Source of the DNA: Sinorhizobium sp. A49
GTDB taxonomy: Bacteria; Pseudomonadota; Alphaproteobacteria; Rhizobiales; Rhizobiaceae
Assembly (NCBI RefSeq): GCF_002002725.1
Contig: NZ_MUNW01000092.1
Location: 1-54,553, forward strand
DNA length: 54,553 nucleotides
Direction of reading: 5' to 3'
This document shows positions 35,437 to 44,807 of the stretch, one piece after another. The notes beneath the pieces are model-generated. The model was not told where the DNA came from and made no database searches. It saw only the letters and a program-made list of their open reading frames with translations. The position numbers and the translations under genes are program-made. How positions within the stretch are numbered: the stretch's first letter is position 1; each line of letters begins with the position of its first letter.

Positions 35437-36060
35437 ATGCAAGAGATGTTGGGATTAACGGTCGTGGATGATGTAGCTCGGGTCGCAGCGCAGATTGCCG
35501 ATGATCCACGGATAACGATGCTGGTCAACAATGCCGGCGTTGGTGCAACCGCGCCGCTGCTTCAATCCGACGCTCGGGCTATGAGCACGATGATTGCCCT
35601 GAATGTCGAGGCGTTGATGCGACTTACCTATGCCGCGGTCCCCGCCTTCGTCGGCCGCAACGCTGGAACCATCATCAATATCGCTTCTATCGTGGCGGTT
35701 GCGCCCGAGAGGCTCAATGGCGTCTATGGCGGGACAAAGGCCTTTGTTCTCGCCTTCAGTCAGAGCCTTCGCCAGGAACTCGCAGACACGAACGTACATG
35801 TTCAGGTCGTCCTCCCTGGAGCCACCGCCACCGACTTCTGGGATATTGCCGGCTTGCCTGTGCAGCACTTGCCTCAGGAAATCGTCATGCCCGCAGACGC
35901 GTTGGTCGACGCGGCGCTTATGGGGCTGGCGCGCAACGAATTCGTCACTATCCCCAGTCTTCACGATGTCGGCGAGTGGGACACCTACGAGGCTGCCCGA
36001 AAGGCAATGGCCGACAATCTGTCCACCAGCAAACCAGCCGCCCGCTATCAGTCATTCTGA
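35437..36060 (+). pseudogene. Short-chain dehydrogenase lacking its N-terminal cofactor half
   Basis: 207 codons aligned with the C-terminal three quarters of an SDR: ITMLVNNAGVGATAPLL, GTIINIASIVAVAPERLNGV and the catalytic YGGTKAFVLAFSQSL. The first about 60-70 residues, with the TGxxxGIG dinucleotide-binding loop, are absent; the frame instead opens with unrelated residues (MQEMLGLTVVDD). The truncation point faces the IS66 debris. The product is probably inactive. Confidence 0.75.
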
Positions 36061-36189
36061 CTTCCAGCATGGAGAGACGGATGTCGAAACGCGTTTGGAC
36101 TGGCATGCTTTCGCCGCCTGGATCGGCGAGCAAGACCCTTAACGTCAATGATCTCTATGGCTCCCTGCACTCCTCAAAAGGATAGACAA

Positions 36190-36582
36190 ATGAACCCCCG
36201 CATTCTCATCACAGCTATTCTCGCAGTGGGCGTCCTGTCGCTACAGGCTGCCCAAGCGCAGCAGGAAATCCAACGTACCGACCTCCTGCAAAAGGATATC
36301 ACCGTTTCTGGGAAGGAGGTCGTCCAAGCGAGGGTCGACTTTAATCTCGGTGCGGCCTCAATCAGCCACAAGCATCCAGGCGAAGAAGTCGCATTTGTCC
36401 TGGAAGGTGCGCTCGAATACCAGCTCGAGGGGCAGGCGCCTGTGATCCTGAAGGCTGGCCAGTCGCTGTTCATTCCTTCGGGAGTGGCACACCTCGCCAG
36501 GAACGTTGGTGAAGGCAAAGCCTCCGAGTTGGCGACTTACATCGTCAGCAAAGGCGCTACTCTCGTCGAACCCGTCGAATGA
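36190..36582 (+). CDS. Exported cupin-domain protein
   Basis: A 130-residue protein with a Sec signal peptide (ILITAILAVGVLSLQAAQAQ) and one cupin barrel. Metal-binding residues are in SHKHPGEEVAFVLEG (motif 1, His-x-His and Glu) and PSGVAHLARNVG (motif 2, His). AAAAGGATAG precedes ATG 36190. It is 30 bases upstream of the Tat epoxide hydrolase gene and probably co-transcribed. A similar exported cupin occurs at 39723. The substrate is unknown. Confidence 0.85.
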   Translation: MNPRILITAILAVGVLSLQAAQAQQEIQRTDLLQKDITVSGKEVVQARVDFNLGAASISHKHPGEEVAFVLEGALEYQLEGQAPVILKAGQSLFIPSGVAHLARNVGEGKASELATYIVSKGATLVEPVE

Positions 36583-36614
36583 GCCGTTGACGCGCAAAAG
36601 AAAGGACGCGTGCC

Positions 36615-37931
36615 ATGATGACACAGCTATCGACTGAGAAGAGGCCCCTGTCACGACGTGCATTGCTGTTTGCCGGAGCCGCGGTCGGACTTTCGTCCAC
36701 AATCGTGCCTTTGGCGGCCGCAACGAATTCCGCGTCTGTGACGAACGCCGCCGGCGAGATACGCCCGTTCAGGGCTGCCGTTCCCGAAGGCGCGCTCGCC
36801 GACATGCGGCGGCGGATCTCGGCAACCCGGTGGCCGGACAGCGAAACCGTAACCGACCGCTCCCAGGGCGTTCAGTCCCGGAAACTCAAGGATCTGGCAG
36901 ACTACTGGCGTTCGTCCTACGACTGGCGCCAAGCGGAAAGACGGCTCAATGCCGTACCCCAGTTCCTGACAGAAATAGACGGCCTGGACATCCATTTCAT
37001 CCATGTGCGGTCCCGCCATCAGAACGCCTTGCCATTGATCATGACGCACGGATGGCCCGGTTCGGTGTTCGAACTGCTGAAGGTCATCGGTCCACTGACC
37101 GATCCGACCGCTCATGGCGGCAAAGCTGAAGACGCCTTCCACCTGGTCCTACCCTCGATCCCCGGGTTCGGCTTTTCCGGCAAACCCACGACCACCGGCT
37201 GGAACCCGCAGCGCATCGCCCTTGCGTGGGACATCTTGATGAAGCGTCTAGGCTACACCAGCTACGTCTCTCAGGGCGGCGACTGGGGAGCAATCGTCAG
37301 CGATGCACTGGGCCGCCAGGCGCCGGAAGGACTTCTGGGGATCCACGTCAATCGGGTCGAACGCGCAACCACTTTCCCCGTCGATGCAGCTCAGGCGCTA
37401 AAAAGCGGCGGACCAGCGCCCAACAGCCTCTCCCCGCAGGAGAAAACTGTCTTTGCCGACGCCCGCGACTTCCTGAACAATGGCTTTGGATACGCTGCTA
37501 TCATGGGGACGCGGCCGGAGACGGTCGGATATGGCCTAGCGGACTCGCCCGTCGGTCTGGCAGCGTGGCTGTACGACAAGATTGCCGATTGGGTGTTCAC
37601 GCGCGGTGAACCCGAACTCGCCCTGACCAGGGACGACATCCTCGACAACATTACGCTCTACTGGCTGACCAACACGGGGCCTTCCAGCGGACGGATCTAT
37701 TGGGAGAACATTGCATCCGGAGCAAAGCTGACCGCCGTCAAGGTCCCGGCCGCAGTCACGGTTTTCCCGGGAGAGGTCTACAGACCGCCCAAGACCTGGC
37801 TGTCAAAGGCATATCCTCGACTGATCTACTACAACGTCGCCACAAAAGGCGGGCACTTCGCGGCCTGGGAGGAGCCCGAGCTCTTCAGCGAAGAACTCAG
37901 GGCCGCGTTCAAGACAATGCGGCCATCCTGA
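36615..37931 (+). CDS. Tat-exported epoxide hydrolase, paralogue A
   Basis: A 438-residue protein with a twin-arginine signal (SRRALLFAGAAVGLSS), then the epoxide hydrolase N-terminal domain (residues 48-160, IRPFRAAVPEGALADMRRR) and an alpha/beta-hydrolase domain. The oxyanion motif is THGWPGS, the nucleophile Asp223 (QGGDWGA) and the catalytic His is in KGGHFAAWEEPE. These enzymes open epoxides to diols. Its closest partner in the window is the protein at 50810, roughly three quarters identical by eye and colinear. The preceding cupin gene is likely part of the operon. Confidence 0.9.
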   Translation: MMTQLSTEKRPLSRRALLFAGAAVGLSSTIVPLAAATNSASVTNAAGEIRPFRAAVPEGALADMRRRISATRWPDSETVTDRSQGVQSRKLKDLADYWRSSYDWRQAERRLNAVPQFLTEIDGLDIHFIHVRSRHQNALPLIMTHGWPGSVFELLKVIGPLTDPTAHGGKAEDAFHLVLPSIPGFGFSGKPTTTGWNPQRIALAWDILMKRLGYTSYVSQGGDWGAIVSDALGRQAPEGLLGIHVNRVERATTFPVDAAQALKSGGPAPNSLSPQEKTVFADARDFLNNGFGYAAIMGTRPETVGYGLADSPVGLAAWLYDKIADWVFTRGEPELALTRDDILDNITLYWLTNTGPSSGRIYWENIASGAKLTAVKVPAAVTVFPGEVYRPPKTWLSKAYPRLIYYNVATKGGHFAAWEEPELFSEELRAAFKTMRPS

Positions 37932-38117
37932 CCGAGCGAGGCAATCGCGAGCCGGTCCGTCCGGACCGCGCTTCGCGGTTGGCCTCACCTATGCGGGCAG
38001 TCCCAAACGATCGGCTGCGCCTGCACGGCACACATACGGTCGGCGCGCACGGGCCAAACCCCTTGTTGTTATGTTGCCGTCGGAACGGTTGCGCCCGTCG
38101 GCGCGGCCTGCTTGGCT

Positions 38118-39074
38118 TTAGTCCGTCGTCAGGACGATCTTGCCCTTCGGTCGCGGCAAGTGGCCCTCAAGCATCAGGTGCGCCTCTTTCGCCTGCTCGA
38201 ACCGCAGTGTCGCCCCAACGTTCACCTTGAGGGCATTTCGGGAAATGAGAGACGAAATGTGGGCAAGGCTCTCGGTCGACACGTCGACCAGGAAGAACTT
38301 TGCCAGGACCTGATGCTGCACCGCCAGCATCTGGTCGGGCACGGAAACGGCCGAAATCAACCGCCCGCCCTTTTTCAGCACACGGAACGATAGCGTTTGG
38401 GTTTCGCCTCCCACCAGGTCGATGACGGCATCGACATCACGGATTTCGTCGTCAAATTCGGCCTTGGTGTAATCTATGACCGTTTCACCGCCCAGCGCGA
38501 CAATGCTGTCGATATCGTCGGAGGAAGCGGTGCAAATTGTCCGAAGGCCCGCCTCTGTGGCGAACTGCACGGCATAGGCGCCGACGTTTCCCGCCGAACC
38601 ATGGATCAGGACGGTTTGGCCTTTTTCCAGGCCCGCCTGATCGAACAGAGCTTGCCATGCTGTTACAGCGATCACGGGCAGCGATGCCGCAGCGACGTGG
38701 TCGATGGAGACTGGTTTGTGATCGAGCATGGAGGCCTTGGCGACGGCGTACTGGGCATAACCACCGCAAAAGCGCTTATTAGTGACACCATAGACATCAT
38801 CTCCAACCTTGAACCGCGTCACCCCCGCGCCGACGGCGACCACGTCGCCCGATATGTCCGAACCGAGGATGAGAGGGAGCGGCTGGGGAAGGGCACTGTT
38901 GCCCGCGCGTATCCACCCGTCCCAAGGCCCAACACCCGCTGCACGGACCTTGACGATCACCTCGTCCGCCCCCGGCGCCGGCGTCTCGGAGAGTTCCAGC
39001 TGCATGACATCGGGCGGCCCGAACTGGTGGACGCGCCATACCTTTCCCGTGAAGTTCCTTGAAACGTCCGGCAT
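38118..39074 (-). CDS. NADPH:quinone oxidoreductase-like dehydrogenase
   Basis: A 318-residue medium-chain reductase. The GroES-like part has DGWIRAGNSALPQPLPLILG, then SDISGDVVAVGAGVTRFKVG; the Rossmann part has LIHGSAGNVGAYAVQFA. It lacks zinc ligands. The start MPDVSRNF follows GAAAGGAAAC; two in-frame codons upstream are less likely. It belongs to the group of zinc-free quinone/enone reductases, as does the gene at 28432, but the two are only distantly similar. It converges on the epoxide hydrolase gene. Confidence 0.9.
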   Translation of the reverse strand: MPDVSRNFTGKVWRVHQFGPPDVMQLELSETPAPGADEVIVKVRAAGVGPWDGWIRAGNSALPQPLPLILGSDISGDVVAVGAGVTRFKVGDDVYGVTNKRFCGGYAQYAVAKASMLDHKPVSIDHVAAASLPVIAVTAWQALFDQAGLEKGQTVLIHGSAGNVGAYAVQFATEAGLRTICTASSDDIDSIVALGGETVIDYTKAEFDDEIRDVDAVIDLVGGETQTLSFRVLKKGGRLISAVSVPDQMLAVQHQVLAKFFLVDVSTESLAHISSLISRNALKVNVGATLRFEQAKEAHLMLEGHLPRPKGKIVLTTD

Positions 39075-39262
39075 GTGGTTTCCTTTCAAATTTTTCGGGC
39101 GGGCATGCTGATTTCACACGCACGCCCGGGTTCTGTCGTGCAATCGAGTTACGCCGATCTGCTGTGCAGCGCGCAACCCGCGCTGGAGCGGAGACACGGA
39201 GAGATGGCTGCCGGCATCTGCAAATGAGTGATCGGCGGCAACCAGCAAGCCCTGGCTCGATG

Positions 39263-39718
39263 CTATCTGCCGATTGCCGCGTGCGGCACATTCCTGAAGC
39301 TGATGGCCATTCGATTGTAGGCGTTCATCAGGCTGATCGCGATGGTGAGATCGACGCGTTCACGCTCGCTGAAAGCAGCGCTGACAGCGTCATAGGCGTC
39401 ATCCGGTACATTTGTCTCTGCCACGCGCGTCACCGTTTCCGCCCACGCAAGGGCGGCGCGCTCACGCGCGTCGAAGAGGCTGCCGGCTTCGCGCCACGCC
39501 AGAAGCAACGCTATCTTCTCGATCTGCTGCCCCTTCTTCAAAAGATCGCGCGTGTGCATGTCGAGGCAATAGGCACAATTGTTGATCTGCGAAACACGCA
39601 GGTAGACCAGCTCCAGCAATACGGCCGGTAGACCGCTTTGCATGACGTAACCATAGACGCCACCCAGCGCTTTTGCGCCGGCAGGAGCGATCTGGTTATA
39701 GTCTAGACGGGCGCTCAT
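39263..39718 (-). CDS. Carboxymuconolactone decarboxylase-like protein with CxxC
   Basis: A 151-residue AhpD-like-fold protein. The motif NNCAYCLDMH contains the reactive CxxC and the following His typical of the peroxidase/thiol branch of this family; the N-terminus is RLDYNQIAPAG. Such proteins reduce peroxides or act as thiol oxidoreductases. It starts four bases after the stop of the cupin gene and is co-transcribed with it. Peroxidase activity is inferred from the motif. Confidence 0.9.
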   Translation of the reverse strand: MSARLDYNQIAPAGAKALGGVYGYVMQSGLPAVLLELVYLRVSQINNCAYCLDMHTRDLLKKGQQIEKIALLLAWREAGSLFDARERAALAWAETVTRVAETNVPDDAYDAVSAAFSERERVDLTIAISLMNAYNRMAISFRNVPHAAIGR

Positions 39719-39722
39719 CCGC

Positions 39723-40139
39723 TCACTCCTTTGGGGTGGTCAGCTCTTTATCGTCGGTGTCGACGATAAAAACTGCCAGGAGTTTTGCCGGTTCGCTCTT
39801 GCTCGCATTGCGGCTTACGAGGTGGCTGGAGCCAGGGATTTCGTAGAAGCTTTCGCCGGGACGATAGATCCTTGTCGGCTCGTCATTCACCTTTGACTCG
39901 ATTTCGCCCGACAGTACATAGGCAAAAATGAACGCCGATTTCGCATGGATATGCGGCAGCGAGGCGCCGCCAGGAGCGTAATCGACGACCACGGCGCGAA
40001 CCGACTTGCCAGGGATGTTCGGGATGTTCTGCTCGAAAGTCGGCGTGACAGTTTCGAGGGGATCGTGCGCGGCCGCTGGCATCGCGCTGGCGATGACGAC
40101 TGCGGCGACGGCTGTACCAATGAGGGATCGTGCGTTCAT
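39723..40139 (-). CDS. Exported cupin-domain protein
   Basis: A 138-residue protein with a signal peptide (MNARSLIGTAVAAVVIASAM, cleavage near PAAA-HD) and a cupin core: LPHIHAKSAFIFAYVLSGE (His-x-His, Glu further on) and the second motif EIPGSSHLVSRNASK. AAAGGAGAAATG marks the start at 40139. It forms an operon with the CxxC protein and is divergent from a MocR regulator 78 bases away. Confidence 0.87.
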   Translation of the reverse strand: MNARSLIGTAVAAVVIASAMPAAAHDPLETVTPTFEQNIPNIPGKSVRAVVVDYAPGGASLPHIHAKSAFIFAYVLSGEIESKVNDEPTRIYRPGESFYEIPGSSHLVSRNASKSEPAKLLAVFIVDTDDKELTTPKE

Positions 40140-40193
40140 GATGACATTTCTCCTTTGTGGACTGTGCATCTACCCGCTATAAATATCCCTCTA

Positions 40194-40215
40194 CTGGTCC
40201 CGTAATAAGCACCAG
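40194..40215. promoter_or_regulatory. Inverted repeat between cupin and MocR genes
   Basis: CTGGT and ACCAG are separated by 12 bases, ending two bases before the MocR start codon. It is the only dyad in the 78-base divergent gap and a candidate site for MocR autoregulation and control of the cupin operon. Confidence 0.35.
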
Positions 40216-40217
40216 AA

Positions 40218-41669
40218 ATGCACAAAAATCCTGTACCACGAGACGCAATGGCCAAGCCGCTTGAGCTACAGATTGATCGCACCGCGAAGACCCCGTTGGC
40301 GGACCAGATCTGCAGGGGCATCACCGCCGCGATTGACAGCGGCGTACTGACATCAGGTTCGCGTCTGCCATCCTGGATAGACTTGGCCACCCAACTCGGC
40401 GTCGCGCGTGGCACCGTTCGGCTGGCTTATGATAAGCTTTCTTCAGCTCAGCTCATTGCTGCATCTCGGGCAACGGGGACGCGTGTAACGGAGCGGCCGA
40501 TCTTGTCCCGGCGACAGGATTCGCCACCGGAGCCAGGATCCTTCATGGAACGGTATCAGGAGATGATCGCAGGCCCGGCGATCTTCCAGATGGGGGTGCC
40601 GTCGAAGGAAACCTTTCCCGCCAAACTCTTCGCCAGGCTCCGATCCCAAAGCGTGCGCGCCGAGGCGAGCGCACCGGCCATGTATCCAGATCCGCGCGGG
40701 GAACTCGAGCTGCGGCGAGAGATCGCCGCCTATCTGACCATCGCGCGCGGGATCGAGTGTTTGCCCTCTCAGATCCTTGTGACATGCGGTTATGCAAGCG
40801 GCCTGGGATTGACGTTGCACGCGTTGGGCCTGGAAGGGCGCAAGGCATGGATGGAGGATCCCGGGTTTCCCTTCACGCGGCGCGGCCTTGAGCTGGCGAG
40901 ATTGCTACCCGTCCCTGTCCCGGTTGACCGCGACGGCATGGATGTCGACTACGGCCTTCAGAATGCCCCGGAAGCGGCACTTGCCGTCGTGACTCCGGGA
41001 CAGCAGGCGCCGACCGGAACGACGCTGTCGCTCGCGCGTCGGCTGCGTCTTCTAGCGTGGGCGGCCGAGCAAGGGGCCTGGATCATCGAGGATGATTATT
41101 TGGGCGAGTTGCAGTTGCAAGGCCGCGCGGCGCCGGCGCTGGCCTCGATCGATCGTGTTGGCAGGGTCATTCATATCGGCTCGTTCAGCAAGACCATAAG
41201 TCCGACATTGCGCCTTGGCTTCGTCGTCGTGCCCCAATCCTTGGAAGCCCGCTTTACCGAAGTGGCCGCATGCCTAGCGCCGCCGCCCGGGCCATCCGTG
41301 CAGCTTGCCACGGCCGAGTTTATTAGCGAGGGACATTTCCTGCGGCATCTGCGCCGTACCAAGCGTGCCTACGCCGCACGTCGAGACGCATTGTTGCAAT
41401 GTCTGGAAACGCGCGCCGACGGGGTCACCGTCGATAGGGCGGGTCTCGCCGTTCTGTTGCGCCTCCCCGATGGCGCCCCGGACGTTGCCATCGTGCGGGA
41501 AACGCTACCGTTCGGCCTGTCGCCTGCTCCGCTGTCAGTGTGGTACGCGTCGCCAGTGCTCGCCAAACCCGGCCTGCTTTTGGGTGTCGCCACGTGCCCT
41601 CCGCAGGATGTCGAACGATCATGTGACCGCCTTCTCGAAATCATTCATCGTTGCACATCCGCGCGATGA
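40218..41669 (+). CDS. MocR/PdxR-type GntR regulator with aminotransferase domain
   Basis: A 483-residue fusion. Residues 15-85 are a GntR winged helix (LADQICRGITAAIDSGVLTS, GVARGTVRLAYDKLSSAQLI). From about 115 on, an aminotransferase class I-like domain binds pyridoxal phosphate, with Lys325 in HIGSFSKTISPTLRLGF. These proteins act as regulators, not enzymes, and normally control the divergent neighbour, here the exported cupin/CxxC operon. Full length. Confidence 0.92.
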   Translation: MHKNPVPRDAMAKPLELQIDRTAKTPLADQICRGITAAIDSGVLTSGSRLPSWIDLATQLGVARGTVRLAYDKLSSAQLIAASRATGTRVTERPILSRRQDSPPEPGSFMERYQEMIAGPAIFQMGVPSKETFPAKLFARLRSQSVRAEASAPAMYPDPRGELELRREIAAYLTIARGIECLPSQILVTCGYASGLGLTLHALGLEGRKAWMEDPGFPFTRRGLELARLLPVPVPVDRDGMDVDYGLQNAPEAALAVVTPGQQAPTGTTLSLARRLRLLAWAAEQGAWIIEDDYLGELQLQGRAAPALASIDRVGRVIHIGSFSKTISPTLRLGFVVVPQSLEARFTEVAACLAPPPGPSVQLATAEFISEGHFLRHLRRTKRAYAARRDALLQCLETRADGVTVDRAGLAVLLRLPDGAPDVAIVRETLPFGLSPAPLSVWYASPVLAKPGLLLGVATCPPQDVERSCDRLLEIIHRCTSAR

Positions 41670-42501
41670 AGAAGGCACCTGTTTAGTCGGCAGGACCTTT
41701 CCGGCGGCAGGGGTGGCAGGCGCGATGATTGAGCTCGATCTCAGCCGGCGCTCGACAGCTAGAAGCGCGGGGTCTCGGGTGAGAATTCCTCATCGAGGTC
41801 CTCGGAATAAGAAGGCGGAGCGTGTGTTCCCAGCGCGTCAAATGGCGGAAGCAGACCATCGCTGGAGCGACCGATCGGCGGGAACTGCGCCATCTTGAAA
41901 TCGCCAGCGTAAAACAGAGACACAGCTACGACGACGCAGAAGGCAAGAAAAAGATTGACGCTTCGCGGCGTAGCCGTGAGGTTCCCCGAGAGCGTACACA
42001 GCCACACACGGGAACAGCGCTTATACTTCGGCTCGGATAGGCTACTGCGTCGTCACGATTATACGGTCGATGTCTGGGCGGACGCGCCCGCTGCACACTT
42101 TGTGTCTGCTTAGATAGATGTTGACGGTCTTAGGTATCCGACTCGGCGCAGCGTGTTCACCGTCAAGCCGGATGGCACGCTCGACCGCGATTTCAATGCT
42201 GTCACAATCGAACTGTCGGATTACACGCTGTTCTGAGATGCCACTGGCGAGGGTTTCCGTGTGGTACGCTACCGCGACACACATCCGGTCAGGTCAGGAC
42301 GCATGGTCAGGTCTGCCGAAATGAAGTGGTGACGGCTCCCACTTGGTGAGTGTGGCACCGGTCCCGATATATGAGAGGATGACTCTCAATGTCGCTGAGT
42401 AGCGCGTGCGGAGCTCGGCCCTTAGATTGCGCTCATTGGATCGTCCATTTTCGTCACACGATTTCCGGCGAACCAGGGTGCCTTCAGGAGGAAGAACGGA
42501 A
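41670..42501. other. Gene-poor stretch between MocR and old yellow enzyme genes
   Basis: Contains the possible small ORF at 41759-42007 and, at about 42118-42320 on the plus strand, a broken protein-like reading (VFTVKPDGTLDRDFNAVTIE, then a stop, then EGFRVVRYRDTHPVRSG) that looks like a remnant of an unidentified gene. Confidence 0.35.
41759..42007 (-). CDS. Possible small membrane protein
   Basis: An 82-residue frame from a GTG start. One hydrophobic helix (NLFLAFCVVVAVSLFYAG, residues about 18-36) is followed by a polar tail rich in Pro, Ser and Asp. The ribosome-binding site is unclear and no family is recognised. Support is only the plausible single-helix architecture. Confidence 0.35.
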   Translation of the reverse strand: MWLCTLSGNLTATPRSVNLFLAFCVVVAVSLFYAGDFKMAQFPPIGRSSDGLLPPFDALGTHAPPSYSEDLDEEFSPETPRF

Positions 42502-43728
42502 ATGGACGTGGAGTTTCAAATGCAACGTGCACCTTTGTTCGAGCCGCTCCAACTGCCTTGTGGCATGACCCTGAGCAATCGGATTGCGAAATCAGCAATG
42601 TCCGATGCCTTGGGCGACGGAACCGGTCATCCGACAGCCGAACAGATCAGGCTTTATCAGCGCTGGGCGGCAGGTGGGTTGGCCGTATCCATAATCGGCG
42701 AGGTGCAGCTTACCGCCGGTTACGCCGAGAACCCTGGTAATCTGGTATTCAACGAGGCCTCCGACCTTGAGCGGTTCCGTGAACTTGCCCGACATGGCGG
42801 CGAAAACGGCACCCAGCTCTGGCTGCAACTTGGTCATGCCGGGGCGCTTGCCTACGTGCCGACCAGCAACCCGAAGGGCCCGAGTGGCTTCAATCTGCCG
42901 GGTCTGCGTTGCGTGGAAATAACACGCGACGAAATACGCCAATTGCCGGAGCAGTTTGCCAGAACAGCCCGGTTGGCGCAGCAGGCAGGTTTCGGCGGTG
43001 TGCAAATTCACGCGGCGCACGGGTTCCTGCTTGGCCAGTTTCTTTCGCCACTGTTCAACAAACGGAGCGACGAATACGGAGGGGCAATCGCCAATCGGAT
43101 GCGACCCTTGCTGGAAGCTGTCGCGGCAACACGCGACGCTGTCGGACCGAGTTTTCCAATCGCTGTGAAACTCAATTCCTCAGACGAACTTGAGGGCGGG
43201 TTCGACGAAGAAGACGCACTCAGGGTGGTAGCGGCGCTCGACCGGTCGACGGTCGATCTTATTGACATCAGCGGCGGGACCTACTTCCCCGGAGCAAAGT
43301 CCGCCTCCGATCGAGTGGGACGCGGACCCTACTTCCTCGAGTTTGCAAGGCGCGCCCGCGCCGCAACGACCAAGCCCCTAATGCTGACAGGTGGTTTTAA
43401 AACACGCGCGCAGGCCGAAGACGCTGTGGCGAGCGGTGCAGTCGATATCGTCGGCCTTGCGCGTGCGCTCGTCCTGGAGCCTTCACTTCCGGTCCTGTGG
43501 AAGATGGACCGGAAGCCCGAGCCGCTCTTTCCTAAATTCTCCGATGCGCCGGACGGGGGAATCACCGCGTGGTACACGATGCGTATCGCCGAGATTGGGG
43601 CCGACAGAGAAACGTCGGATTTTGGCGAGCTCAGACAGGCGATCCGTAACTACGAAGCGGGCAACAGATCTCGAACAGAGGTTTGGTTGCGTCATTTCTC
43701 TAATGAAACGCGGCAACGCCAAGGGTGA
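42502..43728 (+). CDS. Old yellow enzyme-type NADH:flavin oxidoreductase
   Basis: A 408-residue FMN-dependent TIM-barrel enzyme. Hallmarks are SNRIAKSAMSDALGDG at the N-terminus, LWLQLGHAGA, the active-site His170/His173 in IHAAHGFLLGQFLSP with LFNKRSDEYGG, and a C-terminal phosphate-binding loop (GGFKTRAQAEDAV). The family reduces activated double bonds such as enones and nitro compounds. The start MDVEFQMQ follows GAGGAAGAACGG; the frame extends upstream without support. No neighbour on the same strand. Confidence 0.9.
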   Translation: MDVEFQMQRAPLFEPLQLPCGMTLSNRIAKSAMSDALGDGTGHPTAEQIRLYQRWAAGGLAVSIIGEVQLTAGYAENPGNLVFNEASDLERFRELARHGGENGTQLWLQLGHAGALAYVPTSNPKGPSGFNLPGLRCVEITRDEIRQLPEQFARTARLAQQAGFGGVQIHAAHGFLLGQFLSPLFNKRSDEYGGAIANRMRPLLEAVAATRDAVGPSFPIAVKLNSSDELEGGFDEEDALRVVAALDRSTVDLIDISGGTYFPGAKSASDRVGRGPYFLEFARRARAATTKPLMLTGGFKTRAQAEDAVASGAVDIVGLARALVLEPSLPVLWKMDRKPEPLFPKFSDAPDGGITAWYTMRIAEIGADRETSDFGELRQAIRNYEAGNRSRTEVWLRHFSNETRQRQG

Positions 43729-43883
43729 TCGGTCGCTAGTTTACGCGCATCGCGACCAGCACCTGGCGATCGCCTTGGCGTGATGGGGACGTCCGTCGCA
43801 TTGTGCCCCTTACAATTGATTATGTATCGAACGGAGCGTCGCGCGGGTGGACACACAAGCGAGGATCGCTGGCCTTGGTAATT

Positions 43884-44807
43884 CTACGTTCCGAAGCTTC
43901 TTCGATATGAAGCGGGCGATGTGCCAAACCGGCGAGCAAAGGACCTTCGAAAGGCCACGTCATCGTTGAAACCGAAATCCGTGGCGATCTTCTTGAGGGG
44001 TATGCTGATATCCTCGGCCAATCGCCGGCCGGCCTCGAGCCTCATGCTCTCGACGTAGTCGGCGGGCGTCATCCCGACCTCTTGCTTGAACTGCCTTGAG
44101 AAATTTCGCGCTCATTCCCACGCGGTTCGCGACTGCGCCAACCGTGAGGTCGGCCGCAAGGTTGTCCGCGATGAAGTCCTGGGCCGCGCGGATCGGCGTC
44201 TTTTGCGCAACCTGGCCGGCAAGCAACGTACTGAACTGCGTATGTCCGCCCGCCCGCTTGAGAGAGGCGACCATAAGGCCGAGATCCTGTTCCAGGTGCC
44301 AAGGCCCATCGATGCCGGCTGTAATCCCTGCGGAGGTCCAGACGTTTCCGTCCTTCGTAAGGATGCGATCGGAACGAGCTTCACCTCAGGAAAGCGCTTC
44401 GCGAATTCGGCTGCCTGGGACCAGTGCGTCGTCGCTCTCTTGCCATCCAGTAGATCTCATCGCCGAGCACGAAGACCCCCGAGCACACAGAGCCGAAGCG
44501 ACCGGTGCGCTCGGACATCCGTTTCACCCATAGCAACAGGGCGTCGTGAAGGGGATGCGCCTGGATCAGCAGGTCGCCTGCCACAAGCAGCGTATCGAAC
44601 TGTCCCAGCTCGTCATCAGGTGATCGGGATGACAGCCACTCCCGATGACCCCCTAATAGGACTGCCATAGGTGCTGACGACTTCCACCGAGTAGTTGTCG
44701 CGCCCGCTTTGGCAGTTCGCCTCCGCAAAGACGTCCGACGGCCCGATAACGTCGAGCAACTGCAAGCCCTGCATTGCGACGATTGCAATTCTGTGCGTCG
44801 GCGTCAC
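43884..44807 (-). pseudogene. GlxA-family (DJ-1/PfpI + AraC) regulator, multiply frameshifted
   Basis: Pieces of one protein appear in order in different frames: HRIAIVAMQGLQLLDVIGPS (from GTG 44807), DELGQFDTLLVAGDLL to FGSVCSGVFVLGD, the FSTLLAGQVAQKTPIRAAQD and ADNLAADLTVGAVANRVGMS helix-turn-helix start, and finally MTPADYVESMRLEAGRRLAE to FRRSFARRFGTSPASYRR. At least four frame changes separate them. Together they cover a full GlxA-type regulator of about 310 residues. Its start overlaps the stop of the upstream membrane ORF (GTGA). Confidence 0.88.

Noticed and set aside
42118-42320. Plus-strand protein-like reading with an internal stop
   Set aside because: It looks like gene debris but no family could be named, so it is mentioned only in the regional note.
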